A stretch of DNA of 64,000 nucleotides from Amoeboaphelidium protococcarum. Its lineage: Eukaryota > Aphelidiomycota > Aphelidea. The stretch is taken from contig JALECJ010000005.1 of assembly GCA_023515745.1 (NCBI GenBank), positions 992,001-1,056,000 on the forward strand, given 5' to 3'. Positions 23,906 through 35,249 of the stretch are shown here, in pieces (within the stretch, counting starts at the first letter, position 1; each line of letters opens with the position of its first letter). The translations under genes and the position numbers were made by a program. The notes under the pieces were generated by a model that saw nothing but the letters and a program-made list of their open reading frames with translations, searched no databases and had not been told where the DNA came from.

Positions 23906-26659
23906 TCATTTAGTTTTAGCTAATTGCTTCTTGGTGTTCTCGCGGAGATTGACAGTGCGATTAAATACCCATCCAGAGGTGAACGGTGCCGAGTCCAAAC
24001 TCTCCAACTTCAAGCTATCACCAATATGACGACTATCATTACTATCAGCCTTGATAACCTTGTAAAACTTTCTTCCTTTACCGTGAACACCCTGTACCGG
24101 TTTACTATCACTGTCCACACAGAAGAAGCCGATACGCATCAACTGGACGCGAGATTCAATTCCTAGCTGCATCTTACCGTTAACACACTTGCCATACGGA
24201 ATAGAGCTCTCACTTCCGGCAGATGGACGAGTATCATCGCCTGCATACACCAGTGAAGCTTCACCGAATCCTTAATCAATCACCAATGACTCTGGATTAA
24301 TGTCATCCATCCAATTCGGAACTTCACTCTTATCCATCGGATTCTCGTGCATAAACAGCTGATTGTAATTTCTATACTCTACCAATTGAGGAGAAACTAT
24401 TCTACCAGGCTACTGCTTGCTAGGAACAGATTGCGCGATCCACTAAATATAAGTCTTGGCCTTGGCGGGTAGACTAAAATCCTTGGCAAGTCCAAACTTG
24501 GATGGATCACTCTTGACAGCCGCAGCAGTCTCCGGGTCCAGGTACAAACACTTGACCACTGTGACGGGATTGCTATCCACATCAATCACCGAATCGAACA
24601 CCTACTTACCAATACACAAAATTGGATACTCAACATTCAGCAAGCCTATGATTCCGCCCTTTCTCAGTCTGTACACATCTTTAAAGTCTTCATCCTCAGC
24701 AAAATCATTCTCATCAATGAATAAAGTGTTAGTAAACGGCAACTTTCTACTACCAAGATCGACACCCTTCGCCTTGGGCATGTAGTCAAACGTCAACTCC
24801 TGGTAAAAGTCATCACTCACATTCACCAAGTGTACCATCAGCGGATTCATAACGGCCATCAGACGGGGACAATTGTCATCCATATGCTAACGAACAAAGA
24901 ATTCAAGTCGCTTCACATTGATAGTTGAGTTCGCAGTGCTTACACCGACATCTCTGACAAACTAGTTAATCGCCTGCGGAGGGAATCCACGTCTTTTCAA
25001 AGCCACCAGAGTATACAAACGTGGATCATCCCATCCACTGACAATCTTATCCTGAACGAGCTTAGTCAACTTTCTCTTACTCAAAACAGTATTAGTCAGA
25101 TTCAATCGACCGTATTCCCATTGCACAGGCTTATACACTTCCAGCACGTCACATAGCCAGTAGTAAGACTCTCTAGATGCAATAAACTCTACAGTACACA
25201 AACTATGGGTAATATTCTCAAAAGAATCAACCAGACAGTGTGTGTAATCATAGGTTGGATAAATACGCCACTAGGCTCCAGTGCGATGGTGTGGAGTAGA
25301 TAAGACTCTATAAGCAACAAGATCCCAAAACTGAGGATTTCCACTCTGCATATCCATCTTCATTCTCAGAATACACTCGCCCTCCTTGTACTTTCCATCT
25401 TTCATCTTCTGGAACTCAGCCAGCGATTCTTCAATGGGACGATTACGGTGCGGACAGTCAAATCTGGGTCCTCTATTCGCTCCACCTCTCTGCTCGTGGA
25501 TCTCTTCACCTGAGCAATGGCATGCATAAGCCTTATCCTTCTTGATCATGATAACGGCTAATTCGTACAACTTTTAAAAGTAATCAGAGCTGTACGTGAT
25601 CTCGTCCGGCCTGTATCCCAACCACTGAACAGTGGACAGAATAGAGTCAAAGTAAACACCCTCCTCCGCCTCAGGATTAGTATCGTCGTATCTGAGATAG
25701 CAAGTACCAGAATGAGCCTGCGCGTATCCAAAGTTGATGTTGATAGCTTTAGCGTGTCCTATATGTAAATGACCATTTGGCTCAGGTGGGAATCGAGTCT
25801 TCACGATACCACCAGTTTCCTTAAGATGTTGCTGCATCAGTTCTGGTTTAATCTAAGGATTTCCACCAGGTTTATGCAAAGAACCCAAGTCACCAGTGAA
25901 GAAGAAGTCTCTAATAGACTATATGTCCTCCTAATGCTTAGTCAAAGCAGCTTTCCTGTCCATGACTGGATCTTCTTGACCGCGTGGCTTGGTGGTAGAT
26001 GCTTTACCGGAATGGGCGGACTTAGTTGCGGCAGCAGCTCCATCCTTCGCACTTTAAGACTTTGACTATTCGTCCATAATCTGCTTAATCTGGCTATCAA
26101 CACAATCCTTCACCGCCTTACTATCTGCCCACTTCATTCTAGCATCAGACTTCAACTCTTTGATAATGGTCGAAAGCGAGCGCTTGCCAGTATCAATAAT
26201 AAGCTATTTATACTTTTACACCAGCTTGTCTACTTCCTAATCAATCTCTTTAGACTCGATAACAACGCCAATTCCACAGGCAAAGTCAAACTTTTCCTTG
26301 TCTATGTTCTATCTACCTGCTGCAGATGGTGGTGGTAATGATGATGAAGATGAAGCATTTTTGGCCACAAAGTCAATGGCGGCCAGAGTCTAATCACGCG
26401 TTTTGAGTCTATCATTCACAATATTGGAGACGATGAACTTGACATTAGCTTCATCATACTACAAATTCTTTTTCGACAGAGCCAGTGCAACCTCATACAT
26501 CAAACTTCCTTTAGACCATGGGAGAGTACCGCTTTCCAGCGACTGAGTAATGGCATACAACTTGCCCATATTCTCTACCATAGTAGGATTAGCTTTCAGT
26601 TCTTTCACCAACTAATCGGACAAGCTAAACTTTTCTTTAATTTCCGCCAATTGCTCCAT
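23906..26659 (-). CDS. QARS1: Glutaminyl-tRNA synthetase
   Basis: This enzyme charges tRNA-Gln with glutamine. The frame is 917 aa, ATG 26659 to TGA 23906-23908. An N-terminal helical domain of about 260 residues, as in other eukaryotic GlnRS, precedes the class I catalytic core. [16 protein letters not shown] carries the HIGH motif near residue 300, then [17 protein letters not shown], and VLSKRKL is the KMSKS-type motif near residue 520. The GlnRS-specific [20 protein letters not shown] follows, then the two C-terminal beta-barrel domains that read the anticodon. The gene itself contains in-frame TAA and TAG. In this organism the enzyme must also charge the tRNAs that read TAA and TAG (inference); the anticodon-binding barrels are where adaptation would be expected. 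Confidence 0.97.
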
Positions 26660-26883
26660 AATTAATCCTTACTAAATATTTTATACTATAACCTGCACTA
26701 ATATTTATAGCTATAAAGAGTAAAATATAAAAAAGGCAGGTAAGTACTTTGCGTTATAAAAGAGAAAGAGATCGTTGTCGAAAAGATTTTTGCATCGCGT
26801 ACCGAATTGGAACTCGCTCGATCTGTCAATCCAATAAGGGATTCGTATACTGAATTGATTTATCCAATTCTCAAAATCATAAA

Positions 26884-28392
26884 ATGAATTTCAAATATGC
26901 AGGCAGTATTTTTGTAGCAATCACTAATTCATTTTAGCTGGGATTTAATACTGCCATTATATCTAGTGTTTTGCTTGCTCTCAGGGATTCATTGTCTAAA
27001 ACTCAGTAAGGATTTCTGGTGAGTTGTATACTGATTGGATCGCTATTGGGTAGTTTCATTCTGCCTCCGATACAGCAGAAATATGGTTACCGAATGGCGA
27101 TTCACCTGATGTTACTAGGTAATGTCGTTCTGGGTCTACTCCTCTCATTGGCGACATAATCTTATGCATCGATTGTCATTTACAGAACTCTGTTGGGTGT
27201 ATTCTCTGGAGCTAGTTTTGCTGTGACTCCTGCTTACATTGCAGAAATTAGTCGTGATAATCACCGTGGCTCTCTGGGCACTTTGCGTCAGTTTGCGGTC
27301 ACCTCTGGCATTGCGGTATCCTTCTTTTGGGGATATTTCATCTTAAGTCTGTATCCACGTGATGTTGGTAGTTGCGATCTGTCGTAGTTTGCAAATTAAA
27401 CCTGGCGTTGGATGTTTTTGTTAGGTGCGCTATTGCCTTCTCTATCACTTGTGCTCAGCTTTGTCGCGCTGTATGAATCTCCTCGATGGCTTTCACGTAA
27501 TGGCTTTACGGAGTAGGCGATTTAGATCAAGTAGGAGATTGAGTAATCAGGTCATTAATATCTGCCTGATAATGATCTCAATCCTGGCACTCCATCATAG
27601 CAAGATTAGCAAATTTAAATTCACAAATTTAGACAACTATCGCTGTTATTTACCAGCGAAAAATCTGCTTTAATTTAAGCGCTGGCTCTCTAGGCATTTT
27701 AGTAGTTTAGTGGAATTAATGTTTTGATTTTCTATTCTGGCATCATATTCAAAATGGTTGGCTTCTCCGATAGAGACTCTCTCCTAGCCGGTGGTCTCTC
27801 TGGTGTTCCTCAGCTCTTGGTACTTTTTGTTCTCACTTAAATACTAGATAAATTTTAACGGAAGTCCGTCTTACAGTTGTCTATGTTGACATTCTCTCTC
27901 TCAATGGCCGCTGTTGGAGCTTGCGCCGTTCTACCCACAGATACGCGTAAATGGCTCTGTTTTGGTCTGGTTCTCCTTGCTAGAATGTCGTTCTCTCTGG
28001 CTCTTGGTCCACTCCCACCGATCGTGGCATCAGAACTGTTTTCAGATAGTACAAGATCATTAGGAATGGCTTTGTGCTCTGCGCTTAATCTCATTTGTAA
28101 TATACTTGTCTCGCAGTCTTATCTTGCTCTGTACACATTTGAATTGAAGTATCTAAGACATAGATAGGATGATGATGATGATGGTGGTGGAAATATGGAA
28201 GAAGAACCGGCAATGTACACTTTCTGGCTTTATACTCTGATCACTCTAATCGGTCTTGTATACGTACGTTATTTCGTCACTGAAACTAGGAACATGTCAC
28301 TTACAGCCTCAGTTGATGAATAAATTATTGCTGTAACTGTTGATGCTGAGACACCTCTCCTGTCTGAATTCTCATAACAAGAAAAGATGTGA
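26884..28392 (+). CDS. MFS sugar transporter (SP/GLUT family)
   Basis: The frame is 502 aa, ATG 26884 to TGA 28390-28392, with about twelve hydrophobic segments. Family marks are the first-helix QLGFNTAIIS, the RTLLGVFSGASFAVTPAYIA segment, ESPRWLSRNG at the end of the first half, ALQAFQQFSGINVLIFYS in TM7, and the terminal ETRNMSL. The QQFSGIN motif is typical of hexose carriers; the exact substrate is not predictable. The loop between TM11 and TM12 has an acidic Asp/Gly insert. Many of its Gln codons are TAA or TAG, including one in the QQFSG motif. It lies 224 bp from the divergent GlnRS start. Confidence 0.93.
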
Positions 28393-28564
28393 TACTGATA
28401 GTTATTGTTTTCAAAATGTAATACTTCCTCTAACTGTTTTTGGCTTCATTCATTTAGTGGGTCCTCCCGAGGGACCAATTACTCTTGTTCACTTGTTGAA
28501 AGCCCCACGTTTAAGCACACAGTATGAACTCCACTTGTAAAGCCACTAGTACAATTCTTATCTC

Positions 28565-30190
28565 ATGAGATTATCTCAAATTTCGAATATATACAATCGG
28601 GCATTTACTGTATCCACTGCGCCAAAGACGCCTCTTTGGACGCGTCGCCAAAAAGGTTCTCCGAATTCGCGTCATCGTCCGCCCGGTCATTCTTCTTAGA
28701 ACGTTTAGACTTACCAGAAGTCTAATACTGCTTTTTAGCACTTGTAATTAATAAACTAAATTATGGTTAGCAATACTACGCCAATGATGGATTCCTGGAA
28801 TGTCTGCTTGAATAAGCCGCTGAAGGAAGATGATCCTGAAATGTACGATCTAATTCAGTAGGAAAAGGTACGTCAGTGGAGCGGTCTGGAGCTTATTGCC
28901 TCTGAAAACTTCACCTCTCAATCCGTTATGGAAGCGAATGGTTCCTGTCTGACTAATAAGTACTCCGAAGGTCTTCCTTATGCTCGCTACTATGGTGGTA
29001 ATGAAGTCATTGACAAGGTTGAGGTGCTGTGTCAGTAGCGTGCATTGTAAGCTTTCGGTCTGGACTCCACCGTCTGGGGCGTTAATGTGCAACCATACTC
29101 TGGCTCGCCTGCTAATATGGCTGTATACACCGCTTTGATCCAGCCGCATGAACGTATTATGGGTCTTGACTTGCCTAGTGGTGGCCATTTGACTCACGGT
29201 TACCAGACGCCAAAGAAGAAGATCAGTGCCACCTCGCTGTTCTTTGAGTCCATGCCTTACTAGGTGGACATGAAAACTGGCTGGATTGATTATGATCAGT
29301 TGGAGAAGAATGCTGCCCTCTTCCGTCCAAAGATTTTGGTTTGCGGTACCTCTGCTTATCCTCGTGAATTGGATTATCCAAGATTCCGCAAGATTGCAGA
29401 TGCTAACAATTCGCTCTTGATGTGTGATATGGCTCACATCTCCGGTTTGGTGGCTGGTCGTGCAGTAGCAAATCCTTTTGAGTATTGTGACATTGTTACT
29501 ACCACTACTCATAAGACTCTGCGTGGTCCAAGAGCTGGTCTGATCTTCTTTAGAAAGGTTGGCCGTGATGGTAAGCCGACTGACTGGGAGACTCGTATTA
29601 ATCAGGCAGTGTTCCCAGGTTTGCAAGGTGGTGCTCATAATAACACCATAGCTGGTATTGCCGTCGCGTTGAAGCATGCCGCCTCTGAAGAGTTCAAGGC
29701 CTATGCTGCTCAAGTTCGCAAGAATGCTGTAGCTCTGGCTGATGCTCTGAAGGCTTACGGCTATAAGCTGGTCACTGATGGTACTGAGAATCACATTGTG
29801 TTGTGGGATTTGCGTCCTCAAGGACTGACTGGCAGCAAGATTGAGAAGATTTGTGATGAGGTGCACATCACTGTGAACAAGAACACTGTGCACGGTGATG
29901 TCAGTGCACTGAGTCCTGGTGGTATCCGTGTCGGTACCCCTGCATGCACTTCTCGCTCATTCAAAGAGGGAGAGTTTGTGAAGGTGGCTGAGTTGCTTCA
30001 CCGCGCCGTTCAGATTGCTCTGAATGTGCAGAAGAGCGTACAGAGCAAATTGTTGAAGGATTTCGTTGCTCAACTCAACACTCCGGCTGTGCGTGCTGAA
30101 TTGGACCAGTTGAAGAAGGAGGTTGAGCAGTTTTCTCGTCAGTTTCCAATGCCTGGATTCTCAGTCGATGAACTGAAGGGATATTACTGA
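28565..30190 (+). CDS. SHMT: Serine hydroxymethyltransferase with possible mitochondrial presequence
   Basis: This PLP enzyme interconverts serine and glycine and charges tetrahydrofolate with one-carbon units. Two in-frame starts are plausible. ATG 28763 gives 475 aa, the normal cytosolic length. ATG 28565 gives 541 aa and adds a basic, acid-free leader ([20 protein letters not shown], then [13 protein letters not shown]) that looks like a mitochondrial targeting sequence. Core marks include [43 protein letters not shown], the PLP lysine in [12 protein letters not shown], and [11 protein letters not shown]. The stop is TGA 30188-30190. Codon usage is strongly biased here and no TAA or TAG occurs in the last 300 codons, as expected of a highly expressed gene. 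Confidence 0.96.
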
Positions 30191-30714
30191 TTTTGAGTGA
30201 TAATATTTCTGGCATTAAATATGTACCGTATGCTACCACTATTTTGAGTTGTACTTTTCAATTCCATGTGTACTGATACATTACGCGCCTTGTTGCTCAT
30301 GAGACGCGTTTGTTGAAGGGGTATGAAGATATAAACGCTGTAAAGTCAAAAATAAGAGTATGTGCAAGGTGAACTAAATGCTTTAACAAATCCGAAAGTG
30401 TCAAAACAAAATTAAAAGTTCATCTCAGTTCAACAGTAGAGCGAACGTCTATCTCAAATGAGAGAGTTCAGCCAAACCGCTATTAATGTCCGCCCCGTTT
30501 GACACTAACAACTCACGCGTGAATAACCGTAAAAGTTATCACTGAGTTGCAAGTAACACTTGTGAGCGTATATGTTCATTAAAATTCATGAGCTGATACT
30601 GTGATCAATTCCCGGTGTTAATCCAAAAACAAAATTTTGCATCCAGCAATCGAAATAGTAATGATAATTATAATGATGAGATAGTGTATGAATATATTCT
30701 TCCATCGAACAAGA
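30191..30714. other. Intergenic, convergent SHMT and RPL37A ends
   Basis: These 524 bp lie between two stop codons. They contain two ACGCGT hexamers (30304-30309 and 30515-30520). I see no gene. Confidence 0.5.
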
Positions 30715-30993
30715 TCACGATTCAGCCAACTCTCTCAGACGACGGATGGTAGATCTGACAGTGGCAGCAGCGGTAGTTCCAACAGTCCATGCACCACCGG
30801 CAAGCACTTTCTTACATGCGCGACACTTCCAAATACCGACAGCCTATCTCTTGACAGCATCCTTTCCACAGAAGGTACATGTGTATGTTGCGTGCTGAGT
30901 AATTTCAATCTTCTTCACCTATTTTCTCAGAGAGGCACCATAACGAGTACCGTACTTACCCACAATACCGACTTTCTTAGTTCTCTTTGCCAT
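30715..30993 (-). CDS. RPL37A: Ribosomal protein eL43 (L37A)
   Basis: This large-subunit ribosomal protein is 92 aa, exactly the usual length. It runs from ATG 30993 to TGA 30715-30717 without an intron. The start [20 protein letters not shown] and the zinc-ribbon cysteines ([11 protein letters not shown] then WKCRAC), followed by KKVLAGGAW, identify it beyond doubt. Two TAG codons encode Gln at positions where other species have Lys, Gln or similar polar residues. An ACGCGT element lies 102 bp upstream of the ATG. Confidence 0.97.
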
Positions 30994-31094
30994 TTCCTTT
31001 TTATTTATTTATCAACTTATCCACCTAATTAACAGTGAGCTGATTGAGGCAATTCCAATACGCGAAAAAGCTCTACCGAAATGAAATCACGAAA

Positions 31095-31100
31095 ACGCGT
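31095..31100. promoter_or_regulatory. ACGCGT element upstream of RPL37A
   Basis: This ACGCGTC copy lies 102 bp before the RPL37A start, with a second ACGCGT at 31167-31172. Both lie in the 269-bp gap between RPL37A and the end of the Vac8 gene. Confidence 0.4.
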
Positions 31101-31262
31101 CGGTTAAGGCTCGCTAAATGGAGATCAAACGCGCTCTTGAAAAGGGAAGAACTAAAGAGTGAAGCGACGCGTCGAAAAGGTCAAGAAAAAGCGAGCCATT
31201 AATGGATGACAAAATTCACATCTATATTGAAAAACAATGCATGTAATGATGTATACAATTGA

Positions 31263-33160
31263 TCAAGACTTTTGTTAGTTGAGTAGCGTTAATACTTTTA
31301 GTGACAAGTTGACCACTTCTTCCTCAGACTGATTTGACGAATTGTTGATGGCTGAGATATTCTGCAACAGTTTCACCAAATGACCTCTGGACTTGATGAG
31401 CGATTTGACGCGCGCAAATGTTTCAATAGACTGAGATGACCCAACTTCCAGCAGTTGCAACAGAGTCCATACGCCAATATGTTGATACGCCTGACCGAGA
31501 TCACTTGATAGCGACATACTGTCTCCATCAATATCAACGACTCCAGTAAGAAACCTCTCAATGTAGGACACGATCTTGTTCCAAACTTTCTCATTTCCTA
31601 GAAAGTAAGTGAGATCCGGACATTTAGTGGCTAGATTACCTATAGTAGCAGCCGCATTACCTTAAACTTCAGGTGGTATGAGATATCGTGAACTCTCATC
31701 CAATAGAGATAATAACGTCTGGAGTATATTGCATTACAACATGAACGGCTTCAACAGATCAGACAGAGCCAACACAGCAAGACAGGCTGTCATTTCTGAC
31801 ATTATTATCCAACTCACGGAGAGATGATCACTATTGCTGTTCAAATCGGACACAGTTCTCTCAATCAAAGTCTTGATAACTTCAATGGTCCCACTTTTAA
31901 TCATAATGTCCATGTCGTCAGTCTTTTCGCCGCTTCCAAGACCAGCAGCTAGATTTCTGATAGTGGAGATAGCGTGGCACCGTGACTCTTCACTGAGGCT
32001 AGCACTGTTGAGTATGGATACAAGCGATGGTAGAAATCCAGCTTTTAGAATAGTCTACTCATTCAGTGGATGAATACTAACGTTGCGTATACAAGCGACG
32101 GCGGAAATGACCGGTTACGCTGCCAAAGGACTGTCGAATGGTTGCTCTGTGAGAAGCGTAAGCAATCGCGCCAAGCCATTCTAGTTTGATACGATTTCCA
32201 GTTGGAAAAATGCGTCTGATGCGAGATTTCTCAAAGCTAAAGCAGACTGACAACGAATCTTGAGCTAACAGCTGGGAAGCAAAAGTTCGATCAAGTCACC
32301 AACGAGGCTCTTCTCTCCCGCTAAGCGCTTCCTATTGCTAGCATCCACCGCCAAATTACTGATGGCTGTGGTACAGTAATAGACAACATCATCATCCGCG
32401 ATTCCCTTGCCAAGAGTATATGAATGAAGGATGTGAACCAGAACAGGGATAACATTACAATCTACCAATTCACGTCTGTTCTCTTCCGAGTGTGTCATAT
32501 TAAGCAGAGCGCCACAGGCATTTCGCAACACCCGGATATCACGAGTATTTCGAGTAAGCCTGACAAGCGGTCCAAGTGCTCCACTTCGAGCGATAGCAGA
32601 CTTATTTTCTTCATGAGTAGCCAAATTTGTGATACAACCAACAGCATTGCACTAAACCTCGGCATGAGGAGAGGTCATTTGTGAAATTAAAGGTGCCAAT
32701 CCGCCAAGACGAACAATCTTAACTTTATTATTGATGGAGACGGCGAGGTTGCCCAGCGCGGCAGAAGCTGCTCTCTGCACCTCGACATCAGTAGAAGATC
32801 GCAATAAATGAAGCAGCGGATCAAGCACCGATGCGTCAACCTCTTGAACTTGACGTTCCGTTATTTCTGCAAAAGCCAGAGCAGCAGATCGCTGTAGATC
32901 AACATTTTAGCTATATGATAGAGTGTTCAATGCTCGCAGTGCATCGCCCTCAAAATACACAGTGTCTCCACGGTTTTCCAAAAATTGCAATAAATCGCTA
33001 ACAGCCTCCCTCTCTGATTCTTAAAGTAACGGCTCATATAGTCCATGATTATCTACACAAATGAAAATTAATTAAGCGATGATGCTCAGCGAATGATAGC
33101 AGTAAGTAGTTTACCTTATCGACAGGACGAGCAGCATTAACAAGACAGTATGTTACCCAT
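31263..33160 (-). CDS. VAC8: Vac8-like armadillo-repeat protein
   Basis: Two exons, 33160-33115 and 33052-31263, are separated by a 62-bp GT...TGTAG intron (33053-33114). The product is 611 aa. Exon 1 encodes MGNILSCQCCSSCRQ: Gly2 for N-myristoylation and a Cys cluster for palmitoylation, the hallmark of Vac8. Exon 2 carries about a dozen armadillo repeats. Segments such as [14 protein letters not shown] (here [17 protein letters not shown]), [50 protein letters not shown] and [13 protein letters not shown] are close to fungal Vac8. In yeast it sits on the vacuole and works in inheritance, fusion, Cvt/autophagy and nucleus-vacuole contacts. The similarity looks closer to fungi than to plant or apicomplexan ARM proteins, one of the best clues to the organism. 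Confidence 0.93.
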
Positions 33161-34249
33161 AATTACTTAAGCTTTCCGGTAATCAGTAATAATTAGAAAA
33201 GCCGGCGAACAATGACTATTATGCTAAATATTATATAAAAAATTCAGCTAACGATATAATTAAGCTGTTTCAAATCACAAAAGCTGTGCAAGTGAAACAG
33301 AAATCAGCGTTGCGATAATCTAAAGCAAGTCGACCAACGCCGTCTGATTGAAAGAGTACAAAGTCAATATCCTTGTCAACCAATCACATGGCTTCTTCTG
33401 TAAAAATTCTTCAAAAATTGTAGTTTCAAAATTCGATTGGTTGTCGGTGGAACTCACTATGAAACTAGATCATCATCATGTATAATTTAATGCGATTTGC
33501 AACTAAGAAATGCTCATAAGGTGTTTAGCAGGCTAGCGTGTGATAAAAGTTGCATTGATTGAAACAAGGAGCCTGCTAGCTTGATATTAACACGATTTAC
33601 CAGAGTGAGATGACATGTCTCCTTCACTTCCGAGTAGTTATTACATGAATATAGATTGGAATCCTTTAGAACTACTGTACAGCCGGAGCCCTAGTCTTCA
33701 CTCTTTTATTATTTCACGTTGATTTTACACTGTACGTTAGAGCTTGCCTTCCGATTTTGCCGTGATGAACAATGCATCGAAGACGCGTCCGCGTAAAACC
33801 AGTTCAACTTCAGCATGAGTTCGCGGTGATTCTTTTCAACTTTCATTACTCTGCCCGTACAGTAATTATATTATAAACGACGAAGTGCAGTTTATTTAGT
33901 AGCTGATGGCTTGGCGCAAATGAAAGTTAAAGTACCATATTTGTATATTGGTCTTTAGAAAAATAATGTTCGTTAGGTCAGCGACTCGAGATTGCAAATT
34001 ATGTGACGCATTACTTGAGCTTAATTATCACATGCGTAGCTTCAGGCGGCTTTGAGATGGCTGTTTTGACTGAAGCTCTTTTGTTGAGCTCACGCTGTTT
34101 ATCTGCTGCAAATGAATTTTCGAAGAGATGCGAATGATTCTGTAGAAATATCGTGGTGCCGATTTTGCTCTGAAAGACGTATAGTATGACGCGGTCATAT
34201 CTGTGCTGGCTGGGTACGACACTCTGGCGGTGATGTCTGCTGGCTGACG
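33161..34249. other. Gene-poor stretch upstream of Vac8
   Basis: These 1.1 kb show no supported gene. Visible are a CCAAT box and its complement (near 33379 and 33441), a 7-bp inverted repeat AGCAGGC/GCCTGCT around 33527-33578, and one ACGCGT (33783-33788). A minus-strand frame at 34028-34222 ends in TGA but lacks a convincing start or family. Confidence 0.4.
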
Positions 34250-34693
34250 ATGAAAAGGTAAATATTTAATTGTTTATCAAATCACACTCTCTCAATCGTA
34301 GATTATATTTATAGTTATTATCAAAATACTCTTCTTGAAGGATGGTTTTAGCAACTTGCTGAGGTCAAGAAGGATAAGGACTCAGTCGCGTGCAAGATGA
34401 CTTCACAATAGGCTGCGGTTTTGACAAGTACCCTTCAAGAGACTGGGTGCCAGCAATGGGTGCTGCGAGTTAGCATTTGCTTCCTCTCCTTGCATTGCTT
34501 TACGCGCGCTCACTGCGCCATGGAATTTTTTTTAGTCGAATTGCAATCTACCAGAATTATAATAAACTGCGTTCGATTCGTTGACCCTTTCCAAGGTTCT
34601 GAAGCTTAAATGTTTACCAGTGGCTTATTAAAAGGCGTCGGTACGGTTGACATTATTATTAAGCAGCGAATCTAAGAGGATTTCCATGCTTGA
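34250..34693 (+). CDS. Doubtful 147-aa ORF
   Basis: ATG 34250 to TGA 34691-34693 is open with TAA and TAG as Gln. The start is MKRQIFNCLSNHTL and the middle has a hydrophobic Cys-rich stretch. I recognise no family. With a single stop codon, random frames of this length are common, and the ORF sits in a repeat-rich region, so it may be non-coding or a decayed gene. Confidence 0.22.
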
Positions 34694-34721
34694 CAAAGAT
34701 GCGTTTGGAACTACGGACTAC

Positions 34722-35060
34722 CATACACTCAATTGAAAGTGGGACACAGGGACGGAGCGTCTAAGGACCTGACCCGGACCAGGTCCGGGTCAAATACTAT
34801 TGGAAAAGACATAAAAGCAACGTTTTGCGTTGTTTGGCTTACTTATTAGGCAAAAATATATTAAATCAACATTTAAAACACAAAATTTTAACGTTGGTCC
34901 GGGTCAAATTTTGAATTTTCTCGTCTTGCGCTACGTCCCACTGGGACAAATGTCCCACATCGCGTTTGGCCAACTGGGACAAATGTCCCACATTTTTGAA
35001 TGGGACTTGAGTACTAAATTTCACTCAGCCGCAGTAACAATTCTTTAAGCTGGCTATTGT
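34722..35060. repeat. Dispersed copy of TGGGACA repeat with nested insertion
   Basis: This copy matches the tandem units at 37425-37803 at both ends (ATACACTCAA, GAAAGTGGGACA, then TCGCGTTTGGCCAACTGGGA to CAATTCTTTAAGC). About 190 bp of other sequence separates the two matching parts (about 34747-34936). That insert holds a perfect 10-bp inverted repeat, GACCCGGACC-A-GGTCCGGGTC (34771-34791), and a third copy of GGTCCGGGTC at 34896-34905. The near-palindrome TGGGACAAATGTCCCA occurs twice (34942 and 34975). Confidence 0.75.
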
Positions 35061-35249
35061 AATATATGTGAGTTAACAAAATTGGTCAACAAGTGATTTT
35101 AATCTGTTGTACTATTTTGAAGTAAAATGGAAGATTGATCCTCTCTGCTCTGCTTCAATCTGAATCTGATTCAAAAAGGAAATAGTCCAAGTGTTTTTTT
35201 CATAGATATATCTTAAAACATCCTCATTATTACGTTAATCTTCAGTTAT

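Noticed and set aside
28850-29893. A 347-codon minus-strand open frame opposite SHMT
   Set aside because: It lies entirely antisense to the strongly conserved SHMT core. Its length reflects the biased codon use of SHMT, and its sequence resembles no protein.
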